This document shows positions 25,801-38,533 of a DNA stretch of 64,000 nt, in pieces; position 1 is the first letter of the stretch, and each line of letters opens with the position of its first letter. Made by a program: the position numbers and the translations under genes. Origin of the DNA: Tillus elongatus (lineage: Eukaryota > Arthropoda > Insecta > Coleoptera > Cleridae); contig OZ023264.1 in NCBI GenBank assembly GCA_964006375.1, positions 10,736,225 through 10,800,224 of the forward strand, given 5' to 3'. The notes beneath the pieces were generated by a model. It was not told the origin of the DNA, did no database searches, and worked only from the letters and a program-made list of their open reading frames with translations.

Positions 25801-26155
25801 TCCTACCAGAAATAACCCCTCGACAACATTTAGTTCTTTCTCTGTTGTCAGTGGCTCCAGCTCAAAGTTCCCACTAGAAATAACCCCTCGACCATTCATT
25901 ATGGATAGCATCGATTTCAGTACCACCGTGGCAGCCACTCTTATCTCTTTGGGCGGGTTTCCGTCGATGCCAGGTTCCTTTCCAGTCTTGATGTTATTCA
26001 CGGCTTTTTGCAGCTCTTCTAATGTGAAGGGTCTTACATCTTTACTTATTGTCAGTGGCTCCAGCTCAAAGTGTCCTACCAGAAATAACCCCTCGACAAC
26101 ATTCAGTTATTTATCTGTTGTAGTAGGGGACCTTGGTTTGTCATCTTCTTCGTGA
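19865..26155 (-). pseudogene. R1-like non-LTR retrotransposon (RT to C-terminus) with amplified segment
   Basis: Read from right to left on the minus strand: the segment PFTLEELQKAVNNIKTGKEP with GIDGNPP (start of the RT domain) repeated 17 times (26155-21600). Then come IINGLLKVQEWKVAKVVFLP near 21590 and YGFRRGKSTVQAIGAMLRI near 21400. GLPQGSVLIPILWNIF and the catalytic AYADDVALI follow near 21175-21060. The thumb, then LLRRQTINVWQEDWERTD near 20480, and a Cys-rich tail (YCDLQDTA, HSLFDCKRWDREW) near 20290-20215 complete it. The order and tail suit the R1 clade. Endonuclease and ORF1 are missing at the 5' end, where the hAT element starts. Stops and frameshifts make it non-functional. Confidence 0.7.
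21600..26130 (-). repeat. 273-bp in-frame tandem array (17 units) within RT
   Basis: The marker GGGCGGGTTTCCGTCGATGC recurs at intervals of 273 bp (91 codons), with intervals of 204 at two places (starts 21654-21858 and 24930-25134) and 342 at one (23769-24111). Units differ by 0-3 bases in most pairs. A 69-bp sub-unit (23 residues around TTEKELNVVEGLFLVGHF) explains 204 and 342. The variant pair at 21700-21870 recurs at 24975-25146, exactly 3276 bp (12 units) away. Both strands stay open: 1531 codons on plus, 1087 plus 302 on minus. Only minus matches RT. Confidence 0.95.
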
Positions 26156-26377
26156 CAATCCTGTCAGTGGCGGATTTAGGGTTGCTGCCGCCCTAGGCCC
26201 TGTCTGATGCGCCGCCCTTTTTGAATAACAAAATTCATTTCGATTCAATATTATTATTTAAATATAATTTTTATTTTATTGAAATAAAATTACAAAACAA
26301 TACAAATAAATATTTAATAAACTCTAACGAAATAAATAATAAGCATTTTTCTTAAATTATAATGTATTGCTCAATTT

Positions 26378-27600
26378 TTAAAATCCCTTCTTTTTGGCTT
26401 TGGTCTGTGCAAAAACATCAACTATGTCGTCATAATCAATTTCTTGAAGTAGTTGAGCTTCAATAGACAGTAATCCCAAAGCATTAAGTCTATCTTGGCC
26501 CATACTTGCGCGTAAATAAGTTTTCCCTTTTTCAAGGTGGACAAAGATCTCTCTCCTGAGCAATTCGTAGCGGGAATACTTAAAAAAATACGTAGAGCAA
26601 TATCTACATTCAGATAAACATCTCGAAGATTCCCAGAATGCAATACATTGCATATTTCTTGTGCAGAACGTACATCTTCCGTATTTGCTAGGGAATCTTT
26701 GAGTTGATAATGTAAATGAATACATTCATTCCCAAAAGTTTCTTCCAAATCATAAGGATACTTATAAACTAGTTTATTTGCAAGATTTTTCAATTCATTT
26801 GTATCTATTTTAGACAAATTATCAAAAAAATTGAAATTTTCGTAAAGCTTTTGATAAGCACTTTTACGTCCGGCCAATTGTACACTCAAAGTATCTAAAA
26901 TTCGGTAATATACATTGGTGCGAAAATTTTCTTGTCCAGATAAAAGTGTTCTTTCATTCACCCGTGATTCATCTGCCTGAATTTTTCTGGTTTTCTTGCG
27001 ACAGGTATCATAACGATAATAATATTGAACTGCAGATAGGGCTTTGGCTCTTTCTTCATATTCGGAGAATTGTTTATCTTTTATGTCTTGAAGAAATAAT
27101 GATAAAGAATTATAGATTTGCACCACAGATTCATATAAATCAACTTGAGATTCCTGAAGCTTCTTACTAGCAGCATTAAAACGATATAAAATAACATTCC
27201 AAACAATGACTAGCATTTCTGTTTCTATATGCTGTAATTTTCGCTGCAATCCTGTAGCTTCAGATCGCGTAGTCGGTTTTTCGTCGCTGTTTTAGGACAT
27301 AAATTCCAGTGCATCAGTTATTCCAGGCCACTCTTTTTCTAACGCATAACAAGCATCATGTCGAGCAGACCAATGAGTTTAACAAAGACCCTTAAGCCTT
27401 AGGCTTGTACGCTGCACCAATATATCCCAAAGATGTGTTGATATAGTAAAAAATATATAAAGTTCTTGCAAAGTACAAAAAAAAATCAACTGCTTCAGTT
27501 ACAGATTCAGCTGCACAAGTTCCTACTAAATTTAACGAATGGACACCACAAGGAACATATTCTGCTAATGAATTAATCGTAATTTTAAAAGCTTTACATA
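26378..27600 (-). pseudogene. hAT transposase (C-terminal two thirds)
   Basis: From the right: EYVPCGVHSLNLVGTCAAES with VTEAVDFF, WSARHDACYALEKEW, the alpha-helical insertion (FRTNVYYRILDTLSVQLAGR). It then has the hAT dimerisation region: IALRIFLSIPATNCSGERSL, STLKKGK, and after a frameshift near 26530 YLRASMGQDRLNALGLLSIE. The pattern is that of zinc-finger MYM-type-1-like hAT proteins. The N-terminal BED or zinc-finger region and first catalytic part are missing, cut at about 27636 by the TA-core element. Stop codons near 27295 and 27380 confirm decay. Confidence 0.8.
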
Positions 27601-27635
27601 TGTAAGAGTAATTTCACTAAAGACGCAAACAGTAA

Positions 27636-29385
<1,750 letters not shown>

Positions 29386-29519
29386 AAAGGATTTATACAT
29401 TAATACATTATTTCGGCTCTAAAATTTTGGCGTTGTGAAAAGTTTGCCGCCCTCCAAATCGTGCCGCACTAGGCCCAGGCCTCACGGGCCTAGGCGTAAA
29501 TCCGTCACTGATTATTACA

Positions 29520-30030
29520 GGTATTGCTTGTTGTATTTATATACTTGTTTATCCACAAAGCTATAAAATATAATGAGTTTACGATGAAAGACTTTGCTAA
29601 GCTCTATAAATTATTAAATTACTAAATGTACTAATTGAAGGTCTGCATAGTTTCTCCAGGCAAAAGTTACACAGACTTTAAGGTACAACATGTTTCTCGT
29701 TTTCTTTAGAACTAAGTGAAATAAAAGTAGGTCAGGACACCCTAAAAACTTACTGTGCTTCTTTTTTTTTGCACTAAAAATTGCTACATGCTACCTTAAA
29801 ATTGGCTTACATAATGTTAACGATGTTGAACATTTAGCTATACCCAATAGTTTCAATAATTTGGATACTTTTACTTTTATTTCCCATTCGGAACAGTTTA
29901 CATTGAAAATAATTATTACGTCCTTTAGAAACTTTTGTTTCTGTGTCAAGTTCAATGATAACTTGTGTAAATAAATTAATTTTAAGAAAATGGTTTTATG
30001 AACATTTAACAAAGAGATATTGCAACATTT
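29520..30030. other. Unassigned AT-rich DNA
   Basis: A 90-codon minus-strand ORF (29791-30063) has no recognisable motif. Nothing else was seen. Confidence 0.45.
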
Positions 30031-30035
30031 CTTTA

Positions 30036-30176
30036 TTAGTGAATTTTCATTAAGAGAATTCACTAATAGAGAGAGGTACCGATGGTGAGACTTTCAGAAA
30101 ATTTTTTGAAATGAGCGCGAATTAGGACCCCTAGAACCCATATACAAGGTCCGTTTGAATTTTTTTATGTTTATAT
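30036..30176 (+). mobile_element. TA-core element, terminal hairpin and first block only
   Basis: TAGTGAATTTTCATTAAGAG with complement AATTCACTAA, then GGTACCGATGGTGAGACTTT and the CATATACAAGGTCCG block. It breaks off at TTTATATACAG, where the TA tract would begin. Confidence 0.65.
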
Positions 30177-30304
30177 ACAGTGTGAAACACACTTATGGAA
30201 TAAAATTCATTATTCAGCAAAAAGTAGTTTTTGCGGAAAACGCTGAGACACCTAAAGTTTAATTTCTCGAACATTATCTTATAATCATAGTTAAAAAATT
30301 AAAC

Positions 30305-31197
30305 TCCCACCTCCTATCTATTCAAAATCATTGCCAGCTTCACACAAAATAGAACATTTGCAGTAAGAATAAACGCTGAATTTTCCACAACTAAAGCAAT
30401 TCACGCAAGAGTACCTCAAGGTTTCATATTGGGACCTACACTATATAATTTATATGTAAGCGACATACCATGCGAACAAGGCTCCTTATTGGCGATGTAT
30501 GCGGACGATGCAGCGATAGCAACACAACACAAAAGCATAATCGAATCCAGGAACCTTTTACAAAATTCCTTAAACAAAGTTACAAAATGGTGCATGAGCT
30601 GGGGAATCACTATATAAACTCATCAAAGAGTCAAGCTAAAATCTTTACGCTCTTAAGAGGACCAAATCCGCCACCGTTACAAATAGATAACAAAGCAATC
30701 CCTTGGAACCACAAATACGAATCCGTCAAATATTTAGGCCTACATTACGATCGCACCTTAACCTGGAGGCATCATATCAAAAACAGAACTCAGCAAGCTT
30801 ATGGACATCTAAAAATGCTCTACCCCATTATACACAGAAAATCATCACTGAAGATTGAATGCGGAACTCTCATCTACAAAAGTATTTTTAGACCAGTTCT
30901 AACATACTGCTGTCCAATATGGGGAACAGCGTCAAATTCAACAATAAATATGACACAAACCTTCCAGAACAAAGTGCCAAGAATCATCACCGATGCACAG
31001 TGGTTTATTAGGAACACGCAAATACATCGCGAAGTAAACATACCAGTGATCAGTGACTTCATAAAAAACAAGTGCAATCAACTTTCTAAACAACTTAACT
31101 GAATGTCCTGGAGCAGTACATTACAATCTTGGTGCAAGACTACAAGAAAGAAGATTAAGAAAAAGACTTCCACAAGATGTGTTTAATGGTCCATGAT
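30305..31197 (+). pseudogene. Jockey-clade RT, C-terminal half
   Basis: FTQNRTFAVRINAEFS and ARVPQGFILGPTLYNLYVSD precede the catalytic LLAMYADDAAIATQ at about 30490-30530. WCMSWGITINSSKSQAKIF, YLGLHYDRTLTWRHHIK, IFRPVLTYCCPIWGTAS, and WFIRNTQIHREVNIPVISDF follow. The tail YNLGARLQERRLRKRLPQDV ends near 31197. This order is that of Jockey-type polymerases. Frameshifts occur near 30610 and 31080, and the 5' half with the endonuclease is missing (5' truncation is the norm in this class). A TG-rich stretch follows (31236-31262). Confidence 0.8.
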
Positions 31198-32054
31198 CAG
31201 AGTTAAAATATAATTTAAGTATGTATGGGTATTTGGGCGCATGTGAGTGTGTGTGTGTGAGTATGGATGTGTACATACGAATGTAAGCCTACCAAATAAT
31301 ATTGCTAACTTATCGACCAAACTATTTTTAATTTATGTTTCTAACTATAGCATCCGTTATTATTTTTTTATTGTTTTTTATATTAGAAAATAGCTCATGG
31401 CAGATAAAACAACCATGAATAGCATACATGTTGCTGAACTGGTTTGATCTACAATAGAAAAACTATATATGTTATAAAAATAAAATCTAATATTTCTGTT
31501 TTACTTTTGCTTTTTAATTGAATAACCAATTGCTTAACGAAGTTTCATAAGCCCAGCAACTTTATAACTTGGTAGTTATCTAGATTTCGAAGTATTCAAT
31601 GTGTGTTAGCGTCTTAAGTCGAGAGACTTCTGGATAAGACGAAGTAAACGTGCAGTAAGTATTCATTATACAGGATGGCGCATTGAAAACGAAACAGACC
31701 GATTTGCGTCCAAAGAATTTTTTTTAAAAACGCTAAAACATGTCAATTTTAATATTGAGGGGGACATGTTTTAGTATAAAACTCAACTTTGTCACATCAG
31801 CGCCTTAAGGGTGGTGATAACAACCCTTATATTTTAAATAGGGAGCATGGGTCGAATGTTACATCATTTGAAAGCTCTTTCCTTTCTGAATTCAACACAC
31901 AATTTTTTTTGGAAGTTTTATCAACTCGTTTAAAAATTATTCAGAATTGGATTTGCAAGAACGTATTTCATTCATTGTGATAAGAAATGCACTAATTAGT
32001 CAATTTTTCGTTAACAAAACTAAAAAACAAAACCAAACGTTCAAAAATGTTTAT

Positions 32055-33095
32055 TCAGTTAAGTAACTGTTCAAATTGTTGACGAGCTCTGACATTCTGG
32101 AGCATTTGTGGAGTTATTAGACGGCATTATTCAACAATGCGTCGTCGTAACTCTTCCAGAGACTCCGGTTCTGTTGCGTAAATTCTACTCTTTAAATGGC
32201 CCCATAGAAAGAAGTCTAAAGGAGTTAAATCCGGTGATCTAGGGGGCACTCAATAGCACCTCTACGCCCAATCCATTGCCCTGGAAACTCTCTGTTCAAA
32301 AACTCCCTAACACGTTGTGAAAAATGCGGACGAGCTGCATGTTGTTGAAACACTAATTGATTTTCTTGATCGCGATCATCATTTTCAACAATTCAATTCA
32401 ATTAGTAGGGGATAAACAATATCTTCTAGTAACTCCAAATACGTTTCGCCACTCAAATTGCCATCAAGAAAAATTGGTCCGATTAAACGGTCTCCAAAAA
32501 TGCCAGTCCAGACATTCAATTTCTGTGGAGTTTGAGTGTGGACTTCGTGAAAATTTCTTGGATTATTATCTGCCCAATAACGACAGTTATGACGATTGAC
32601 TGCAGAGTTTAATAAAAACGTACACTCGTCTGAAAAACAGATATTGAACAGAAAGTTCCAGTTATCAGCTATTCATGCAGTCATAACTTCACAAAACTCC
32701 AGCCTTCGATCAAAATCATCTTCATTCATTTGTTGTACAAGATGAATTTTATACGGGTAAAATTTATGATGCTTCAATATTCGCTGAATAGTTCATCTTT
32801 TAATGTTTGAAGCACTGGCCAATTTGCTCGTGCTCAAAGTTGGATCTGCAGCAATTTGTCCTAAAACTTCAATCTCAGTAGTCTCATTTCTAACCGGAAA
32901 TTCACGTTCAGGATCCAGTTTTTTGTCAGCTACTGAACCACTTTGTTGAAACTTTGCAACTAATTCCAAAATGTATTTTCTGTTAACATGTATGTTCGGA
33001 TGTCGTTCATTAAACAAATTTGCGGTACGGTTGGCACGGTAATCGTTTTTGAAAAAAAAAAGAGTAATTATTTCAACTTTCTTCTACAGAATTGT
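32055..33095 (-). pseudogene. DD41D transposase, copy 1
   Basis: The N-terminal half has NLFNERHPNIHVNRKYILEL and ADPTLSTSKLASASNIKR, helix-turn-helix motifs for binding the transposon ends. The first catalytic Asp lies in FSDECTFLLN. The second motif reads FQQHAARPHF, with His (CAT) in place of the expected Asp. The third Asp is in LTPLDFFLWG. The end EQLLN-stop is at 32055. Frameshifts are present near 32390 and 32760. The normal length is about 359 residues. DNA cleavage activity must be lost. Confidence 0.75.
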
Positions 33096-33156
33096 AAAAT
33101 TAATTTTCGGTAGTACTATCAAGTATCAAATCGACCGATAAACTGAAATAATAAAC

Positions 33157-33263
33157 CGCATTTCTCTCGTTCCGATAAGAAATGTTCTGATAGCCAATGT
33201 TTGTTTACAAACCAACAAAACATTGACTATCAGCACATTTCTTATCGGAATGAGTGAAATGCG
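33157..33263. repeat. Palindrome inside DD41D copy 1
   Basis: Two arms of about 45 bp (CGCATTTCTC...AAGAAATGTTCTGATAG and its complement) around TTTACAAACCAA. The same palindrome is in copy 3 (56289-56397) and absent from copy 2. Confidence 0.8.
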
Positions 33264-33569
33264 TTTTTGTATCTTCTACTGTGAATAATTTTTAAACGAA
33301 TTGACAGAATTTCCAGAAAAAATAGTGTGCTGAATTCAGAAAAGAAACAGCTTTCAAATGATGTAACGCTCGATCCATGTTCCCTATTTAAAATATAAGG
33401 GTTGTTATCACCACCCTTAAGGGGTTGATGTGATAAAGTTGAGTTTTATGTCAAAACATGTCCCACTCAATATTAAAATTGACGTCTTTCAGCGTTTCTT
33501 TTAAAAAAATATCTCTGGACGTTAATCGGTCTGTTTCGTTGTTAATGCGCCACCCTATATATCTTTATC

Positions 33570-34265
33570 AACTGACCTGAGACATTTTTGTATCTTACCT
33601 CTGTTAATTAATAAATTTTTGAGATAAACTATAAGCTAGGGTCTGAGTGAATATTACTGTTGACCTCTATACTGCATCAGAAACCCTAAGACGGAAAAAA
33701 GTTACTGAATTAACTCGGTCTTATCAATTCATAGTTAAATGAAGAGAAGCCAATAATTGTATAGAGGCTAACAACTGTGTTGCTAAAAGCGAAATTTCAA
33801 TGAAACTTCGCCAAAAGAAGCGAACAATAAACCAGCCAACAATAAATTTCTACAAATCATAATTGAAACAGTTTTGAAATGTACGACTGGAAAGAAAATA
33901 ATAGTCATTCACCTTTCTAACTTAAAAGACCTTGAGCAACCCTTCAATTTGGAACAACTTTTACAACTGGAAAGTAATAAAAACATATAGTTGGTTATAT
34001 ATAAGTTAATTAAAAAACTCCAACTAAAAATATAAAAAAAAACTAGGCTTTAAGTTTATGTGTCATTTGTGTCTATCCTTTATATGTACCCATGACGTTA
34101 GTGGCCCTCCTGTATGTCAAAGAGAAAAGTTGCCATGATAGGCCCCATTGGCATGAAGAATATGTGTCCCTGTCTAAATTTCCTAAGTAGTATCTAGATC
34201 TTAAGTAGGCTTAAGTTAGCATAAAAAGCACCATTATTAATATTATTATACAAATAAATAAAATA
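33570..34265. other. Unassigned DNA with an A-rich 3' tail
   Basis: No coding motif was seen. The end (34220-34265) is A/T-rich with AATAAATAAAATAAAA, like the 3' tail of a retroelement, directly before a TA-core element. Confidence 0.4.
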
Positions 34266-34270
34266 AAACT

Positions 34271-35376
34271 CTGGACGCAGCAAGTGCGTTATGGTAGTGA
34301 ATTTTCATAAAACTATTTTTTAATAGCAATAATGTGTGTTTTTTTTAAGAAAGCAGGCATCAAATTTGGCAACCAGTATAATCTATATAGTAAAAACAAT
34401 GTGCCATGTTTCATCAAAATAACTTTATTGTTTGAAAATGTACAAAAATTTCCGAAAGTTAACTTAAAGTGTTCCCGAAAAAACTCGTTTCTTGGTTAAT
34501 CTTATAGGTTAATAGCAAATTGAGCTATTCAAATATTAAGCATTTGATCAAAATTCGCTACTATAACGCACTTACTGCGTCCAGAATTTTTTTTCTTACA
34601 AACATGCATTATATTTCGATGGAAAATGCAAAAATGCAATAACATAAGGCGTGTTTGATTAAAAAAAAGAAAATTTGTATCACCAACGACTTATGGGTCA
34701 GCCTGTGATTGTAGAAATAATTTTTTAAGATGTAGCTCAAGACACCCTATAATTAATATATACATTTTTTTTCATATCTTGTATAATAACAGATATATTG
34801 AGCTTTATTGATTTTCTTACGAAAATTCTACAAAAATTATATACCATTAAACGATAAACTCTATAGCTAAGAATACTGCCAAGCATCAGAGAAAGGGTCT
34901 ATTTGAAATGAATTTTCTGGAAATATTTTATTAAAATGAAGGACAATGACGGTTGAAACTAAGACTTCAGGGTTTGTAAAACATTCTTCTTGAGACATCT
35001 AATTTCCATAGCCCGTATTAGATTCAAGTTCTTTTCCTAAATGTTGCAAATTTTGACGTTTAAATCGCAACTTTGACGTTTTCTGAAAAACCCCAATTTA
35101 TTTTTCTTTAAATGCCTATAACTTTTTTGTCTTTTGACCTACAGAGCTAGGTATGTAGCTTACCAATAAGGATGTAAACCCGCGTACCAAATTTGGTTGC
35201 CCTTACTTTGTTAATTCCGGAGATATAATTTTTTTTCGAAAGAAAACACAAAATTTTCCGGGAAAACCTGAACAGATTTTCCTGGGTAACGAACTTATCC
35301 AAGCCATTTGCAAAAGGAAGGTATTCACCAAATTTAATTAAAATCGGCCCATTATTTTTTGAGTTATCGGTGTGAT

Positions 35377-35433
<57 letters not shown>
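34271..35433 (-). mobile_element. TA-core element, long form, first part
   Basis: CTGGACGCAGCAAGTGCGTT begins a 320-bp inverted-repeat module (partner near 34590). It is followed by the internal block with one and a half 21-bp units (35048), the block TTCCGGAGATATAATTTTT, and (TA)n at 35388-35433. The tract is interrupted by a non-LTR insertion and resumes at 36371. Confidence 0.75.
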
Positions 35434-35449
<16 letters not shown>

Positions 35450-36366
35450 AATAAAATAGCCTTTATTCACACAGTAGATAATACAATACTCAAGTGCACA
35501 ATTAAAAAGAACAAAAAAATACAACAATACAACGTTGTTTACAAAAACACAGTTCCATGTACATAATTAAAAGAAAAATAATAAGAAACGGTGTGAATTG
35601 GGCGAAGTTCAGACGGATGAATAATCATCCCCTGCTCTCCCACTTACGCCCATATGCAAAACTGGTAGTCAACAGCCAGCCCGGCAACCTGCTTAAACAC
35701 CACGCATAATCAGCAACAGTTTCTTTTTGAAGGAACGCACAGAACAGCTCTTAACACTCTCATCAAGACCATTGTATATAGCGTATATCTGATAGGTAAA
35801 AGACCGTTTAAACAGTGTTAGCCTGTACTTAGGTGGTGAAATTAAGCCCTTCGACCGTATGTTAATGCTATGAACATCAGTTCTGTGCGTTACCTTTCTA
35901 TACAAGTATGTTGGGACTCTAGACACAATAATAGAATGGAACAATGTTGCTGCTCTCAGAGTGAAACGATTACGCATATTAAGCCACTTCGCTTCATTTA
36001 GTTTATGCGAGATATGTTCGAATTTTCGAATACCATACGCGAACCTCAGACAGGAATTTTGCAGTCTCTGTATCCGATTATAATCGCAACCATCCAAGCA
36101 TGGCGAATATAATTCCGAGCAATAGGCAAACTGCGAGAGGACTAAGGTATTCCCAAGCATTAGCTTAACACCAGTCGGAAGATAAGTCCTTTGCGGGTAC
36201 AGCAGACGCAGGTTGTTGTAGGCCCGCTGAAGGCAGGCACCAACATGCCGCTTATATCTAAACTTGTTATCCATTATCACACCCAAGTTTCGCACCTCAT
36301 CCAAAAGCTCCAGAGGCTCCCCATTGATCATGACCCTCACATTTACCTTTAAGCGCTCTACAAGAA

Positions 36367-36370
<4 letters not shown>
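35434..36370 (-). pseudogene. Non-LTR retrotransposon 3' end (RT thumb and tail)
   Basis: A 215-codon open frame (36340-35693) reads VRNLGVIMDNKFRYKRHVGA, LVLSQFAYCSELYSPCLDG, RIQRLQNSCLRFAYGIRKFE, RVPTYLYRKVTHRTDVHS and FKRSFTYQIYAIYNGL. This is the post-catalytic part of an insect non-LTR RT. It is followed by AATAAA (35463 on minus) and a 3' tail of (ATT)n at 35434-35455. The 5' side is truncated directly in the TA tract. The frame is undamaged, suggesting recent insertion. The family is Jockey/CR1-like, not the same as the 45 kb element. Confidence 0.75.
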
Positions 36371-36442
<72 letters not shown>

Positions 36443-36500
36443 TTCAAAAGTCGGGATTTTCTCATTAGTGAATTTTTTTTAAGAAAATTCACTAAAAATA
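36371..36500 (-). mobile_element. TA-core element, second part of 34.3 kb copy
   Basis: (TA)n 36371-36431, AAAATTCAAAAGTCGGGA and the terminal hairpin TTAGTGAATTTTTTTTAAGA with AAATTCACTAA. The middle of this block is deleted. Together with 34271-35433 it would give one element. Confidence 0.7.
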
Positions 36501-36638
36501 TCCAAAACTACATGTTGGGACAAATTTCAATGCACCATGACAGAATGCATATGAACTGTTGAATTCACATACTAGTTGTAACAAAAGGCTTTTAAAATGT
36601 GCGAATGGTAACCATACCGCAGCCAGTGCAATCTGACG

Positions 36639-36639
<1 letters not shown>

Positions 36640-36675
<36 letters not shown>
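36640..36675. repeat. (AC)n microsatellite
   Basis: About 17 AC units, 46 bp downstream (on minus) of the NRF exon donor site. Confidence 0.95.
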
Positions 36676-36676
<1 letters not shown>

Positions 36677-36720
36677 TTCTATGCAAGTTGCTAATAAATA
36701 TTTTTTGAAATATTACTTAC

Positions 36721-36932
36721 ATAAAGTTTTCTTAGTACTGATTCATAAGGGCTATAATCTAGTGACTTTGGATCCCTGGGTGGATTTGGCTTAGGCACAT
36801 CTGCTTCAACAGCGGTTAGACAATACTGCGTTGGAAAGGGAGCATTGGAGGTTAAGCATTCTTGAAACTGTCCAAGCTGGAAAATGCTGCCTCTCAGTAC
36901 TCCAGTCACTGATTTTGTTGTTGCATCTCTCA
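36721..36932 (-). CDS. Exon of an NRF-6-like membrane acyltransferase (NRF domain, part 1)
   Basis: This 212-nt exon encodes one split codon then RDATTKSVTGVLRGSIFQLG, QFQECLTSNAPFPTQYCLTA, and ends DYSPYESVLRKLY. GVL-G--QLG-F-ECL...YCL is the typical first half of the NRF domain, which is extracellular or luminal and cysteine-rich. The acceptor CTCATTTCAG has a good pyrimidine tract (36933-36950). The donor GTAAGT is at 36720-36715. Entry phase is 1, exit phase 0. The next exon in the same frame is at 5391-5174. Upstream exons with a signal peptide were not found in this window. No frame damage is visible, unlike every mobile-element ORF around it. Confidence 0.8.
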
Positions 36933-37016
36933 CTGAAATGAGAAAAAAATAAGACACTATCTTAAATTTAAATACAAAACTTTATATTTAAAAGCACGAG
37001 TTCATGTCAATCATAA

Positions 37017-37045
37017 TAATAATGATGGTAATAATAATAAGAGTA

Positions 37046-37089
<44 letters not shown>

Positions 37090-37136
37090 AAAAATGATGA
37101 TGATGATGATGATGATGATGATAATAATAATAATAA
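37017..37136 (+). repeat. (AAT/GAT)n simple repeat
   Basis: Mixed trinucleotide repeat, ending in (AAT)5 directly at the truncated start of the Dong-like element. Confidence 0.95.
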
Positions 37137-38533
37137 GAAAATAAACCACACGGTAATGAAGAACGATCTGACAAATGAGTTTACGATACGAGTAAAACAG
37201 GTGCTGCGATCACATCTTAACAGCAATAACCTGACTAAAGCTCTGAATACATATGCATGTTCTGTACTCAGACACTCATTTGGGATTGTGAACTTGAGTA
37301 AAACGGACATCGAAAATCTACAACGGAAGGTGCGAACACTCCTAACAAAATCCAAAAAGCATCACCCCCGTAGTGCTATCGATTGGGTAACCCTACCTAG
37401 ACACCAAGGTGGAAGAGGAGTGTTGGATATTGGTAAACAGTTGGACCAGCATATAGTGAACTTGCGTACATATTTCCACCAGCAGGCGCTTACTTGTGAA
37501 CTACACCGTGCCATATGCGAGGCAGATGATTCAACACCGCTACAATTAAAAGAAAGTGAAATACAGAGTCACCATCGGACTGATCAGGACAAGCTGCAAT
37601 CTTGGATGCAGAAGCCTCTCCATGGGCGACATCTGAATGAGACTTCCCAGGCACATGTCGACCAATTGGCGTTGAACTACTGGTTGGTGTCCGTACAGAT
37701 GTTTCCAAAGACAGAGCGGTTCTTGCTGGCCATACAAGATCAGGTCATCCCAAAAGAAACTACTTGAGGTATAGAGTTGGAGATAATTCGGTCCAAGATG
37801 ACAAATGTAGATTAGGGTGTCAGTCATCAGAGACTATCCAGCACGTCACCGGAGGATGTCAAGCGTTTGCTGCAACAGAGTATAAAGAGAGGCACGACGC
37901 AGTTGCTAAAATACTTCATAAAGAACTGGCTCTGAAATTTGGACTTTTAAATCTTAGTAAGGTGCCCTACTACAGATACATTCCTAAGTCTGTTTTAGAG
38001 AACTCAGGAGACAGGTTGTACTATGATCGGACCGTGCTCACAGACCAACGAGTTGCCCACAACAGGCCAGATATAATAATAGTGGATAAGTCCTGCAACC
38101 AAGTGAGGCTGATTGATGTGACCATTCCAAATACTAATAATCTAGAGATAAATTACAACGAGAAGATCATTAAGTACAGAGACCTCGAGATACAATTAAA
38201 GAGACAGTGGAGGGCAGATGGTGTCCGCGAGATTCCAATAGTCATGTCATCAACTGGTGTGGTTCCTAAGAATCTTCGAGAGAACATTAAGAGACTGGGC
38301 CCTGGAGACCATCTTTATAAGGTTATACAGAAGGCGGTAATACCTACAACTGGCCACGCCGTACGGAGATTCCTGGGAAATGAGTATGTGTCGCGTTGCC
38401 GTTCAGGGCCCGATAACTTGGAAAGGGCTCCATCTGAGCTCAGTCCATTTGGTATCTGAGATACCTGGGATGAGTGAATGTTTCCCTTTGAGTGAGTGTG
38501 AAAGCCCTTCAGACTAAAGTCGATAATAATAAG
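37137..38533 (+). pseudogene. R4/Dong-like non-LTR element, copy 1 (5'-truncated)
   Basis: It encodes the C-terminal part of the polyprotein: VKQVLRSHLNSNNLTKALNT, DWVTLPRHQGGRGVLDIGKQ, then after a frameshift a CCHC zinc knuckle (CRLGCQSSETIQHVTGGC, near 37815-37860). The restriction-like endonuclease follows, RPDIIIVDKSCNQVRLIDV (about 38060-38120), whose PD...D pattern is the catalytic core. It ends KYRDLEIQLKRQW and PKNLRENIKRLG, stop at 38459. The one lesion is a base lost in an A-run near 37755 (4 A versus 5 A in copy 2). It starts in (AAT)n and ends GATAATAATAAG (38522-38533), consistent with a Dong-type TAA-repeat target. Confidence 0.8.

Larger units (their letters stand above)
31671..33557 (-). 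mobile_element. DD41D mariner-type transposon, copy 1
   Basis: The ends are CAGGATGGCGCATTGAAAAC at 31671 and, reversed, AGGGTGGCGCATTAACAACG ending about 33557. The inverted repeats extend about 100 bp with shared AAACAGACCGATT and GACATGTTTT stretches. TA dinucleotides flank both sides, as expected for Tc1/mariner insertion. It contains a reverse-strand transposase and a 107-bp palindrome (33157-33263). Confidence 0.8.

Noticed and set aside
21560..26155. A 1531-codon plus-strand ORF, by far the longest in the window
   Set aside because: It is the antisense of the 273-bp RT array. The minus strand matches reverse transcriptase; the plus translation (SSSSK, FSSFSVVSG repeats) matches nothing and exists only because the unit length is a multiple of three.
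37011..37355. Serine-rich minus-strand ORF
   Set aside because: It is the (GAT)n/(AAT)n repeat read in reverse and overlaps the Dong-like coding sequence.
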